Origin: Promethearchaeota archaeon
GTDB taxonomy: Archaea > Asgardarchaeota > Lokiarchaeia > Sigynarchaeales > SOKP01
Length of the DNA stretch: 8,513 nt
Assembly (NCBI GenBank): GCA_016839905.1
Contig: JAEOTJ010000417.1
Span: forward strand, 1-8,513
Direction of reading: 5' to 3'
The notes under the pieces: model-generated
What the model saw: only the letters and a program-made list of their open reading frames with translations
Told to the model about the DNA's origin: nothing
Databases searched by the model: none
Made by a program: the position numbers and the translations under genes
In this document: piece after piece, positions 1-5,804 of the stretch
Numbering within the stretch: the stretch's first letter is position 1
How the letters are laid out: each line of letters starts with the position of its first letter

Positions 1-551
1 CCCAATATGAGCCCCAACCCCAATATGAACCCCAACCCCAATATGAGCCCCAACCCCAATATGAGCCCCAACCCCAATATGAGCCCCAACCCCAATATGA
101 GCTCCAACCCCAATATGAGCCCCAACCCCAATATGAGCCTCAACCCCCGCAAAAACCAAGTGTTCAACCACTACCTATTGGAACTAGCTCCTATGGCGAG
201 AGAAGAACTTATGAACCTACTGTGCCTCCAAATTACGAAGATTTAGCAAAAAAACAAACTCCTACTCTAGGTCTAGAACCCTCTCCAGGTATAAAAAAGA
301 AATTAGGTTTTACAACACCTGATAGCTTTAAAAAACAAAAAAAACCAGTTAAAAAAGTGGGTAAAAAGGTTCAAAAGCAAATTGATGATTTAGATCAACA
401 AATAGATTCAATAAGGAATAATATTGCCAAACTTGATGATTTTTACAAGGCCAATAGAATGAAATTTCCTCAATATCTAAGAAAGAAGTCAGAATTGAAT
501 AACCAACTTGAAGTACTTCAGAATAAGTTAGATGATTTAATACCAAAGTAA
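1..551 (+). CDS. QYEPQP-repeat protein with C-terminal coiled coil (5' end missing)
   Basis: This reading frame is open from the left edge (first whole codon at 3) to TAA at 549-551, giving 182 visible residues; the true start lies outside the window. The visible protein has three parts. Residues 1-48 are eight tandem QYEPQP hexapeptides (one is QYELQP). About residues 49-110 are a Pro/Thr-rich linker containing PPNY (75-78), a PPxY-type motif, followed by a Lys-rich stretch ([17 protein letters not shown]). The last 60 or so residues are charged and heptad-like ([19 protein letters not shown], then [17 protein letters not shown]), predicting a coiled coil. No enzyme motif, signal peptide or membrane segment is visible. 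A GTG at 222 could be mistaken for the start, but the frame has no stop upstream of it. Function unknown; a scaffold or adaptor role is inference. Confidence 0.8.
   Translation, partial: QYEPQPQYEPQPQYEPQPQYEPQPQYEPQPQYELQPQYEPQPQYEPQPPQKPSVQPLPIGTSSYGERRTYEPTVPPNYEDLAKKQTPTLGLEPSPGIKKKLGFTTPDSFKKQKKPVKKVGKKVQKQIDDLDQQIDSIRNNIAKLDDFYKANRMKFPQYLRKKSELNNQLEVLQNKLDDLIPK
3..146 (+). repeat. 8 x 18-bp tandem repeat coding for QYEPQP
   Basis: Eight head-to-tail copies of an 18-bp unit (caatatgagccccaaccc) run from 3 to 146. Copies differ from the consensus at one base at most: GAA for GAG in copy 2, CTC for CCC in copy 6, CCT for CCC in copy 8. The unit is 56% G+C with C-rich codons (CCC), against the AT-rich background and the CCA/CCT codons used in the rest of the gene, which suggests recent expansion by slippage or unequal exchange. 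The array may extend left of the window. Confidence 0.95.
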
Positions 552-567
552 AATTCATTTAAGCATT

Positions 568-609
568 TATTTATTTTTCTTTAATTTCATTTAAAATTGT
601 TTTTCTTCA
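568..609 (+). terminator. T-rich tract after the repeat gene
   Basis: Starting 17 bases after the TAA at 549-551, the + strand carries successive T-runs without a strong hairpin (tttatttatttttc, then a run of five T). Archaeal RNA polymerase commonly terminates at oligo-T tracts, so this is the likely end of the upstream transcript. In an AT-rich genome such tracts also occur by chance. Confidence 0.35.
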
Positions 610-700
610 GAAATGAAATTTTGAATGCTTATATTGATGTAATTACATTTGAAAAAGAAACTCGATCATTGCCAAATTTTTTAGAAATAATAATTTATCA

Positions 701-1351
701 TTATATATTTTTTTTACCTACTACATAAATCTCTGCAAGATATTCTTTTAAATGTGGATGTGTTTTTGAATTAATTGATGCAAGACTTTTAAAAGCATTT
801 TCGTCAAATAAGGTATTCATATCACTGGTAGGGAGGGGTTTGAAAAAATAAGAACCAGATTCCACAAATTTTAAATTCTCTATTACTATATTTTCTAATC
901 TTTCAAGATTATAAAGATATTTATGCCCTACACTTTTATCTCCTTCGGATAAATCTAAAGCTTTATTCATTCCCATAAATTCTCCTAATAATCGATTTAA
1001 ACTCCACGCATTTGGGCATGTAATAAAAGCAATTCCATCATTTTTTAGAATTTTATTAATTTTTTTTAAAATTTTTACTCCATCTTCTCGTGTAAAATGT
1101 TCCAGGAATGCAGAGCTGATTATTAAATCATATTTTTCAGTTGTATCGAATTCCAGAATATCTGCTTTTATATAATGTATATCTGAAATTATCTTCTGAG
1201 GATTTAAATCTACTATTGTTAGATTTTTTGAGATTTTAGATGTATATTTACCATGTTTTCCACCTATATCAATAACTTTCTCAAATCTTTCTTTTTTCCC
1301 ATATTCTTGAATTTTTTTATTCATCAGATTATTTAATAATTCTTCCAACAT
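701..1351 (-). CDS. Class I SAM-dependent methyltransferase
   Basis: A 216-residue protein with the Rossmann-type methyltransferase core. Motif I is VIDIGGKHGKYT (26-37), the Gly-rich SAM-binding loop. The acidic strand end IVDLNP (46-51) should bind the ribose hydroxyls. ADILEFD (63-69) fits the adenine-contacting loop, and YDLIISSAFLEHF (74-86) fits the motif IV/post-IV region seen in UbiG-like and Methyltransf_11/23 proteins. The strand GIAFITCPN (106-114) is also typical. Residues from about 120 onward, including GHKYLYNLERLENI, form the variable substrate-recognition part. There is no membrane segment, so it is probably cytosolic. It is divergent from a GT4 glycosyltransferase 49 bp away, so the substrate may be a glycan or glycolipid, but this is inference. 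ATG at 1349-1351 is the first start in frame before motif I. Confidence 0.85.
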   Translation of the reverse strand: MLEELLNNLMNKKIQEYGKKERFEKVIDIGGKHGKYTSKISKNLTIVDLNPQKIISDIHYIKADILEFDTTEKYDLIISSAFLEHFTREDGVKILKKINKILKNDGIAFITCPNAWSLNRLLGEFMGMNKALDLSEGDKSVGHKYLYNLERLENIVIENLKFVESGSYFFKPLPTSDMNTLFDENAFKSLASINSKTHPHLKEYLAEIYVVGKKNI

Positions 1352-1376
1352 TTATATAATCACACAATAAGCTCTC

Positions 1377-1382
1377 TTATAA
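1377..1382. promoter_or_regulatory. TTATAA, possible shared TATA element of divergent genes
   Basis: The palindromic TTATAA lies in the 49-bp gap between the divergent methyltransferase and glycosyltransferase genes. It is 26-31 bases before the methyltransferase ATG, ideal for a leaderless archaeal transcript, and 19-24 bases before the glycosyltransferase ATG, which is slightly close. Being palindromic, it could serve both directions. Position-based inference only. Confidence 0.35.
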
Positions 1383-1400
1383 TTTCACTTAAGTATAATA

Positions 1401-2513
1401 ATGAAAAAATTAAATATTTGTTTAATATCTCTAGCCATTCCTCCAGATTCTCTAGATGGCGAATCTGTAGTTTTTAAAAACTTATTTGAATATCTTAAAA
1501 AGCAAGGTCATAGAGTCACTTTAATAACTGGGAAATGGAATTATCAATTTAATGATCCAAGCATAATCCAAATAAATTTTTTTTTTAAAAAGCGATTTTT
1601 TTGGTTCCCTCAATTTGTTTTAAGCGTCTATAAGTTTCTGAGATCACATAAGTTTGATATTATTCATGGGAATGGTCCGAAAAGTTCTTTACCAATCATA
1701 TTATCAAACCAGAAAAGATTTATCTCAACAATTCATGATTTAGGTCCATTTGAAACAAAATTTACCTTGATACCATTTGAAAAATTCCTAATTAACCAAG
1801 CTATTAAAAAAGCAACATCTATAACCACGGTTTCTAATTTTATTAGAAGAGAAATTAAATATTTCATATCAAAGGTCAATATCAATAAAATATATACACT
1901 TTATAATGGTATCGAAGAGAAATTTAAACCTTATCCGAAAGAAGCTCAAAAATTAAAACAAAAATTAAATATTGATGGCCCTGTAGTATTGTATTTAGGA
2001 CGTATCGCTCAATATAAAAGTGTAGATGATATAATTGCAGCTTATAAAATTGCTAAAAAAGAAATTCCCGAATTAAATTTAGCAATTGGTGGATTACCTG
2101 ATTTTACTATGAAAAAAACTTATGAAAAATGGAAAATCAACAATAAAGATATTCATTTTCTTGGATTTGTACCTGAAAAAGAAATACCTTTCTATTATTC
2201 AATGGCAGATATTTTTATTACTTATTCTTATGCTTCTGAAGGCTTTGGCCTAACTCCAGTTGAAGCAATTGCCTGCGGAACTCCTGTAATCTGTTCTTCA
2301 TTACTCGTGTTTAAGGAAATCTTACGGGATAATGCTATATTTGTTCCACCTAAAAGTCCTCAGTTATTGTCTAAGGAGATAATTAATCTCTTAAAGGAAG
2401 ATAATTTACGAAAATTATTAATTGAAAAAGGCCAAAAATTTATAAAGAGATATAGTTGGGATGAAGTAGGTAAAAGATTAGAGAAGGTTTATTATCAATT
2501 TTCTAAAAACTAA
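1401..2513 (+). CDS. GT4-family glycosyltransferase
   Basis: A 370-residue retaining glycosyltransferase with the GT-B fold, of normal length for the family. The N-terminal acceptor domain starts NICLISLAIPPDSLDGESVVFKN (5-27), where GT4 enzymes carry a loop before the first helix. STIHDLGPFET (109-119) and TTVSNFIRREI (142-152) are the usual GT4 landmarks before the interdomain linker. The C-terminal donor domain has VLYLGRIAQYKSVDDII (196-212), with R201 and K206 placed to bind the nucleotide-sugar diphosphate. FLGFVPEKEIPFYYSMAD (253-270) follows, and then the E-x7-E signature, E280 to E288. No membrane helix is visible, so it probably works at the cytoplasmic face on a lipid-linked or surface glycan. 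Donor and acceptor cannot be read from sequence. Its TAA overlaps the stop of the convergent zinc-ribbon gene by 4 bp. Confidence 0.92.
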   Translation: MKKLNICLISLAIPPDSLDGESVVFKNLFEYLKKQGHRVTLITGKWNYQFNDPSIIQINFFFKKRFFWFPQFVLSVYKFLRSHKFDIIHGNGPKSSLPIILSNQKRFISTIHDLGPFETKFTLIPFEKFLINQAIKKATSITTVSNFIRREIKYFISKVNINKIYTLYNGIEEKFKPYPKEAQKLKQKLNIDGPVVLYLGRIAQYKSVDDIIAAYKIAKKEIPELNLAIGGLPDFTMKKTYEKWKINNKDIHFLGFVPEKEIPFYYSMADIFITYSYASEGFGLTPVEAIACGTPVICSSLLVFKEILRDNAIFVPPKSPQLLSKEIINLLKEDNLRKLLIEKGQKFIKRYSWDEVGKRLEKVYYQFSKN

Positions 2514-2731
2514 TACATGAATACTCTATAGATTAGCCAAAGCAAATAAATCGAACCAATTATTGCTACAATCCATCTAACTCTATATTTTTTGTTTTTG
2601 ATGCTCTTTTTAGCTGGATTGAATAAGGCTGGATCGTGAGCGGCTTTACATTTGGAACAAGTATATTTATCATTAATTTTATCTTCTACAACTTTCCCAC
2701 CACAAACCGCACATTTACCTTTCTTTTCCAT
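2510..2731 (-). CDS. Small zinc-ribbon protein with C-terminal membrane anchor
   Basis: A 73-residue protein. The N-terminal half is a zinc ribbon with two CxxC knuckles (C7/C10 and C25/C28; KCAVCGG and TCSKCK). A basic linker follows (KKSIKNKKYRVR, 41-52), then one hydrophobic segment (WIVAIIGSIYLLWLIYRVF, 53-71) reaching almost to the C-terminus. The architecture suggests a tail-anchored membrane protein with a cytosolic zinc-binding head. It lies 26 bp downstream of the MazG-like gene on the same strand and may be co-transcribed with it. The 3' end overlaps the convergent glycosyltransferase by 4 bp (TAG at 2510-2512), so neither stop leaves room for a separate terminator. I do not recognise a named family beyond the zinc ribbon. 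Confidence 0.75.
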   Translation of the reverse strand: MEKKGKCAVCGGKVVEDKINDKYTCSKCKAAHDPALFNPAKKSIKNKKYRVRWIVAIIGSIYLLWLIYRVFMY

Positions 2732-2757
2732 TCTCTCAACCCAATACTATTTTAAAT

Positions 2758-3054
2758 TTAGATCCTCATGCATTTACAAGGAATAGAATCACATTTTTTA
2801 CATTTATTTGGATATTTATCATTTAAAGCATGTTCTAGATCAATATCTAATAAATTGGCGATTGAATTTGTCCATGCAATTATATCTGCTAATTCTTCCG
2901 TAGCTTTTAATTTATCGATTTTAGTTCCTTTTAATATTGTCGCTAATTCTCCAACCTCTTCAACAAGCCAAATAAACGTATTTTTAACACCCCTTTTAGA
3001 ATCTTGATGGATATAGAGCTTGCGCATTAAATCTTGAAATTCTGAAATTTTCAT
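2758..3054 (-). CDS. MazG-like nucleotide pyrophosphohydrolase with C-terminal Cys knuckle
   Basis: A 98-residue all-alpha NTP-PPase of the MazG superfamily, the usual size for single-domain members. The metal-binding signature EExxE...EExxD is complete: E32, E33 and E36 in WLVEEVGEL, then E53, E54 and D57 in EELADIIAW. These residues bind Mg2+ for hydrolysis of NTPs to NMP and pyrophosphate, often as house-cleaning of damaged nucleotides; the real substrate cannot be read here. The C-terminus has four cysteines (CKKC at 85-88 and CKC at 93-95), probably a small zinc knuckle, a tail I recall from archaeal members. The gene follows Sec61-beta by 62 bp and precedes the zinc-ribbon gene by 26 bp. 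A perfect inverted repeat lies 24 bp before its ATG. Confidence 0.88.
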   Translation of the reverse strand: MKISEFQDLMRKLYIHQDSKRGVKNTFIWLVEEVGELATILKGTKIDKLKATEELADIIAWTNSIANLLDIDLEHALNDKYPNKCKKCDSIPCKCMRI

Positions 3055-3077
3055 ATACCATAACTGAATTTAGATGA

Positions 3078-3092
3078 TGCATGCGACATGCA
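3078..3092. promoter_or_regulatory. Perfect inverted repeat TGCATG-CGA-CATGCA before the MazG-like gene
   Basis: Two perfect 6-bp arms separated by 3 bp lie 24-38 bases before the MazG-like start, between it and Sec61-beta. The arms are more G+C-rich than their surroundings, so chance is less likely than for AT-only dyads. A weak TATA-like stretch (ATTTTATTT on the minus strand, about 3094-3102) sits just upstream, so a repressor bound here could block a MazG promoter. A small RNA hairpin is the alternative; no T-run follows it directly in the transcription direction. Confidence 0.4.
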
Positions 3093-3107
3093 AATAAAAT
3101 GTATGAT

Positions 3108-3115
3108 AAAAAAAA
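3108..3115 (-). terminator. T8 tract just after the Sec61-beta stop
   Basis: On the minus strand a run of eight T starts one base after the Sec61-beta TAA (3117-3119). Oligo-T directly downstream of a gene is the usual archaeal termination signal. It suggests that much Sec61-beta transcription ends here and that the MazG-like gene may have its own promoter. Confidence 0.45.
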
Positions 3116-3116
3116 G

Positions 3117-3341
3117 TTATCCTCCCGCAGTTGGCGTGAATATCCAATCAAATACTCCTAAATGCGCAAATATAACGGCTGCTATTAAAAGAGTAGCCAT
3201 TAAAACAGTGGTAATAGGACCTACTTTGATTCCAATAGAAGAATCTTCAAAGAAGCGCATGAGGCCCGCTCCTCCCATTGGCATTCCGCCGGAGCTCTTA
3301 GATCTCCTCTTTTTACGCCTTGACGTTTTACTAGATGACAT
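3117..3341 (-). CDS. secG: Preprotein translocase subunit Sec61-beta (archaeal SecG)
   Basis: A 74-residue protein matching the archaeal Sec61-beta/SecG family in length and layout. The Ser/Arg/Lys-rich cytosolic tail (1-17; SKTSRRKKRRSKSS) is followed by a Gly-rich hinge (GGMPMGGAGLMRFFED, 18-33). The conserved GIKVGPI segment (37-43) leads into one membrane helix (about 42-63; ITTVLMATLLIAAVIFAHLGVF) and a short outer tail. It is the small non-essential-type third subunit of the SecYE-beta protein-conducting channel. It starts at ATG 3339-3341, about 31-43 bases from a clear TATA-like element, and is followed by an oligo-T tract. MazG-like and zinc-ribbon genes follow on the same strand. 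Unusually, its first 14 codons and upstream DNA recur as a truncated copy at 7497-7547. Confidence 0.9.
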   Translation of the reverse strand: MSSSKTSRRKKRRSKSSGGMPMGGAGLMRFFEDSSIGIKVGPITTVLMATLLIAAVIFAHLGVFDWIFTPTAGG

Positions 3342-3365
3342 GATTAAATTAGTACTATTTTAATA
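3301..3365. repeat. Direct repeat copy A (Sec61-beta 5' end and leader)
   Basis: This stretch covers codons 1-14 of Sec61-beta and about 24 bp upstream. It recurs in the same orientation at 7501 to about 7565: 38 of the first 47 positions match without gaps, and matching continues with small gaps into the AT-rich leader (both end in taatat). Bases 3328-3347 also match 5302-5321 at 19 of 20 positions. Confidence 0.75.
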
Positions 3366-3371
3366 TCAATA

Positions 3372-3384
3372 TATATATAAAATA
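3372..3384 (-). promoter_or_regulatory. TATA-box candidate for Sec61-beta
   Basis: The minus strand reads TATTTTATATATA here, 31-43 bases before the Sec61-beta ATG. With initiation about 25 bases from the TATA centre, the leader would be about 10 nt. The DNA is very AT-rich, so this rests on position and on the long alternating TA run. Confidence 0.45.
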
Positions 3385-3446
3385 AAATTTGAAAATTTAA
3401 ATTTTCTTTTATTTTTTTGTTTTATTATTAGGTAGAGTTAATATCC

Positions 3447-5111
3447 TTATTTACTTCCAAAAAATAGTTTTGATGATTTAACACAATTAACTCCGTTATT
3501 TTCTAATTTTTTAATTAAAACTCTAATTTTTGAATCAAGTATGCTAACAAATGGATTATCCCACATCGTTAATTCCCGTAGAGATGTTAAATTCTCTATT
3601 GACTCTGGGAGGGATTTTAATTGGTTATCCTCTATTGATAAATTTTTGAGAGATAATAAATTCCCTATTGACTCTGGGAGAGATTTTAATTGATTATAAA
3701 ATAAATGTAGCTCTTCGAGTAATTCTAGGTTCCTTATGGACTCCGGGAGACTCGTTAGCTTATTACCAGATAAATTTAACACTTTTAATGAGGAGAGTTG
3801 TCCAATGGACTCCGGGAGACTCGTTAGCTTATTACCAGATAAATTTAACACTTTTAATGAGGAAAGCTGTCCAATGGACTCTGGGAGACTCGTTAGCTTA
3901 TTAACAGATAAATCTAACACTTTTAATGAGGAGAGTTGTCCAATGGACTCCGGGAGAGTCGATAACTGATTCTTATGTAATTTTAATTCCTTAAGGGAAG
4001 AGAGTTGTCCAATGGACTCTGGGAGATTCATTAGCCCATTACCAGATATACCTAACACTTTTAATAAGGAAAGCTGTCCAATGGATTCCGGGAGAGTCGA
4101 TAGCTGATTCCCATATGAGCCACCATATAAACCATATAATTCTAATTCCTTAAGGGAGGAGAGTTGTCCAATGGATTCCGGGAGATTCGTTAGTTTATTA
4201 AGAGATAAATCTAATATTTTTAATGAGGAGAGTTGTCCAATGGACTCCGGGAGAATCGATAACTGATTTGTATGTAATTCTAATTCCTTAAGGGAAGAGA
4301 GTTGTCCAATGGACTCCGGGAGAGTCATTAGCTTATTACCAGATAAGATTAACACTTTTAATGAGGGGAGTTGTCCAATGGACTCCGGGAGAGTCGATAA
4401 CTGATTTTTTCGTAAATTTATTTTTTTAAGTGATTTTAAGTTGCCTATCGACTCTGGGAGAGTCGACAAAAGGCAATCACATAAGCCAATGCCCGTAATT
4501 CTATTATTTTCAACCGAAATGCCCATCTCGGTATTATACCGGACTTTAGGATCTAATCTAATTTTTCTCCCCTCTAAATTTTCGAGCTCTTGAAGTGCTT
4601 CTAAGCCATTCTCATGGTCTTTTAATATCGGGAATATTTCCTCACTCGTCAGATGTTCATTATATCTCTCCTCGAATAAATATTTCACAACTGATGGATA
4701 TCCGCTAGTCAACTGCTTCGCAATCTCTTCCTTGAAGACCCTCTTAGCCAAAGGATCTCCTATTTCTTTTAATTTCTTAAGCAGCGGAAAAGCAATGTTG
4801 CTATGGAGTATTCGAGTATCATAATCATTTTCCGCCCATGCTTGCAGGTTAGAGCAATGCCCCCAAAATTCTTGTTCAGGAGTGATTGAAACAGATTGGT
4901 CACCCCCCGATACTTCATTATTATGAAATGTCTTATATACTTCGGCAGCTTCATCTATTGAGCGGATTTGATCAAATTTAGAAATATCGGCTTTAGGGAT
5001 TTGAAGAACAAGCTGGATGCATTCCCTAAAACGTTCTCCATTGATGTATATATAAGTCTTTCCATATTCAAGCTTTAATATGATGTAATCATTGACCTTA
5101 AATTCCAGCAT
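3447..5111 (-). CDS. Leucine-rich-repeat protein with Lokiarchaeal-type N-terminal domain
   Basis: A 554-residue protein. Residues 1-70 are a small beta-rich segment (MLEFKVNDYIILKLEYGKTY...). About 75-185 form a helical domain with EFWGHCSNLQAWAENDYDTR (81-100) and LLKKLKEIGDPLAKRVFKEE (110-129), a module I recall in front of LRRs in Lokiarchaeal proteins. About 205-520 hold 13 LRRs of 23 residues, consensus LPESIGQLSSLKxLxLSxNKLTS, the bacterial/plant-like type also seen in Ras-binding LRR proteins. Repeat 5 carries a 7-residue insertion (GLYGGSY, near 327-333). The tail (521-554) is polar. There is no signal peptide or membrane segment, so it is probably cytosolic and protein-binding. The ligand is unknown; small GTPases, abundant in Asgard archaea, are a speculative possibility. 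The gene is monocistronic in context. Confidence 0.9.
   Translation of the reverse strand: MLEFKVNDYIILKLEYGKTYIYINGERFRECIQLVLQIPKADISKFDQIRSIDEAAEVYKTFHNNEVSGGDQSVSITPEQEFWGHCSNLQAWAENDYDTRILHSNIAFPLLKKLKEIGDPLAKRVFKEEIAKQLTSGYPSVVKYLFEERYNEHLTSEEIFPILKDHENGLEALQELENLEGRKIRLDPKVRYNTEMGISVENNRITGIGLCDCLLSTLPESIGNLKSLKKINLRKNQLSTLPESIGQLPSLKVLILSGNKLMTLPESIGQLSSLKELELHTNQLSILPESIGQLSSLKILDLSLNKLTNLPESIGQLSSLKELELYGLYGGSYGNQLSTLPESIGQLSLLKVLGISGNGLMNLPESIGQLSSLKELKLHKNQLSTLPESIGQLSSLKVLDLSVNKLTSLPESIGQLSSLKVLNLSGNKLTSLPESIGQLSSLKVLNLSGNKLTSLPESIRNLELLEELHLFYNQLKSLPESIGNLLSLKNLSIEDNQLKSLPESIENLTSLRELTMWDNPFVSILDSKIRVLIKKLENNGVNCVKSSKLFFGSK
3552..4499 (-). repeat. 69-bp tandem repeat array encoding the LRRs
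   Basis: The LRR array is built of 69-bp units (23 codons). The most similar neighbours, 3736-3804 and 3805-3873, differ at only two bases, and the next unit (3874-3942) differs at a handful. Outer units are more diverged. Units tend to alternate between an ELxLHxNQLS type and a VLxLSxNKLT type, so part of the array is really a 138-bp (46-codon) higher-order repeat. Confidence 0.9.
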
Positions 5112-5141
5112 TTTTAATGATTAAAAGAAATTTTGCTCTTT

Positions 5142-5177
5142 ATTACATATAAAACCAAAAGCATATATAAATGTAAT
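5142..5177 (-). promoter_or_regulatory. LRR-gene promoter region with ATTACAT/ATGTAAT dyad
   Basis: Two TATA-like elements lie on the minus strand, TTTTATATG (5146-5154, about 35-43 bases before the ATG at 5109-5111) and TTTATATATGC (5161-5171). They are framed by inverted 7-bp arms, ATTACAT (5142-5148) and ATGTAAT (5171-5177). The nearer TATA would give a leader of about 10-15 nt. The dyad could be an operator, but in such AT-rich DNA chance is plausible. Confidence 0.35.
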
Positions 5178-5301
5178 ACTGATGATTTTTATTTATTAAT
5201 ACCCTTATAAACTCCTAATTTACTTTTTTTTAAAAAATAATTTTTATATTTTCCTTTTTAATTTCAAGGTAATATTTTAAGTTAGATAATTTAAAAGATT
5301 A

Positions 5302-5321
5302 TTACTAGATGATATGATTAA
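5302..5321. repeat. Short third copy of the Sec61-beta start sequence
   Basis: These 20 bases match 3328-3347 at 19 of 20 positions and 7528-7546 at 18 of 19, in the same orientation. The one difference from copy A turns the Sec61-beta ATG into ATA (minus strand), the same change as in the copy at 7501. It lies in the 273-bp gap between the LRR gene and the ASCH gene. No further coding similarity extends from it. Confidence 0.5.
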
Positions 5322-5384
5322 GATTTTTTTATTTTCTCTCTCTAGTGTCCCGTCGTGGTGCCTCTCATTACTCGCATGTTATTC

Positions 5385-5804
5385 TCATAAATAATTAGAG
5401 ATTCTTTTAACATTTTCAATATCGTCTATATAACAAAAAGATTGAGGTGGATTAAAATTTGGTATAATTTCTTCGGGTTTAATCGGTTCTCTAAAGAATT
5501 TTATTTCGGTTATCTTAATGGCTAAACCAGAATCCTTGTCCTTGAAATATTTAAAAAAATCCCCTTGCTCAATCCCCGAGACATCCTTACATTTATTCCA
5601 TAGACTTTTAGGATGATCTTCTAAAATCTCTTCAACAAAAAATCTTCCAACGATTTTTTTAACTGGCGCACTGGAGTAGATAAAAATCTTTTCCAATTTA
5701 TCTCGATTTTTTGTACTACAAAGAGATTTACGAAATTCATAACGTTTATTTCCATTTTTTATCTCTTCTACATATTTTGGTTTAATCGAAAGTAAAACGT
5801 TCAT
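5385..5804 (-). CDS. Stand-alone ASCH-domain protein (PUA-like fold)
   Basis: I choose ATG 5802-5804 (139 residues) because AGGTGG, a good Shine-Dalgarno match, lies 5 bases before it; the GTG at 5811-5813 would overlap that site. The N-terminus MNVLLSIKPKYVEEI followed by G18-N-K20-R-Y-E23-F-R25 is the GxKxxExR hallmark of the ASCH superfamily, whose fold is related to PUA and is thought to bind RNA. Then come IFIYSSAPVKKIVGRFFVEEI (40-60), with the strand and loop typical of these proteins, a conserved Trp (W69), and GLAIKITEI (93-101). The C-terminal REPIKPEEIIP...PPQS (105-122) resembles the end of the upstream PIN-GNAT protein. The start overlaps that gene by 23 bp, implying translational coupling and a shared job. 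The role may be RNA sensing or partner control; this is inference. Confidence 0.85.
   Translation of the reverse strand: MNVLLSIKPKYVEEIKNGNKRYEFRKSLCSTKNRDKLEKIFIYSSAPVKKIVGRFFVEEILEDHPKSLWNKCKDVSGIEQGDFFKYFKDKDSGLAIKITEIKFFREPIKPEEIIPNFNPPQSFCYIDDIENVKRISNYL

Larger units (their letters stand above)
5112..5384. other. 273-bp non-coding gap between LRR and ASCH genes
   Basis: The gap holds the LRR promoter region (about 5112-5177), AT-rich filler with oligo-T runs, a sequence near 5276-5299 (ttaagttagataatttaa) resembling 7628-7652 before the ribophorin-like gene, and the Sec61-beta-like 20-mer at 5302-5321. At 5341-5380 there is a short, markedly more G+C-rich stretch (gtgtcccgtcgtggtgcctc) directly after the ASCH stop. 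I see no ORF or recognisable RNA gene in it. Confidence 0.6.

Noticed and set aside
7..246. ATG-initiated ORF with MSPNPN repeats
   Set aside because: It is the shifted frame of the 18-bp array. After the repeats it becomes an ordinary short tail and stops, while the other frame is open to the window edge and continues into a coiled-coil domain.
222..551. GTG at 222 as the start of the coiled-coil protein
   Set aside because: The frame is open upstream to position 3 without a stop and encodes the repeat array, and no ribosome binding site precedes the GTG.
349..558. Minus-strand 69-codon ORF opposite the coiled-coil region
   Set aside because: It is the complement of Lys/Asp-rich coding sequence and has no recognisable domain or start signals.
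2768..3363. Plus-strand ORFs opposite the MazG-like and Sec61-beta genes
   Set aside because: Both are shadows of genes with complete family signatures on the minus strand.
3668..3969. Two plus-strand ORFs with internally repeated peptides
   Set aside because: They are antisense shadows of the LRR array; their repetition comes from the 69-bp units.
3552..4499. CRISPR array
   Set aside because: The repeats are contiguous 69-bp coding units without spacers, all in the frame of the LRR protein. The 18-bp array at 3-146 likewise has no spacers.
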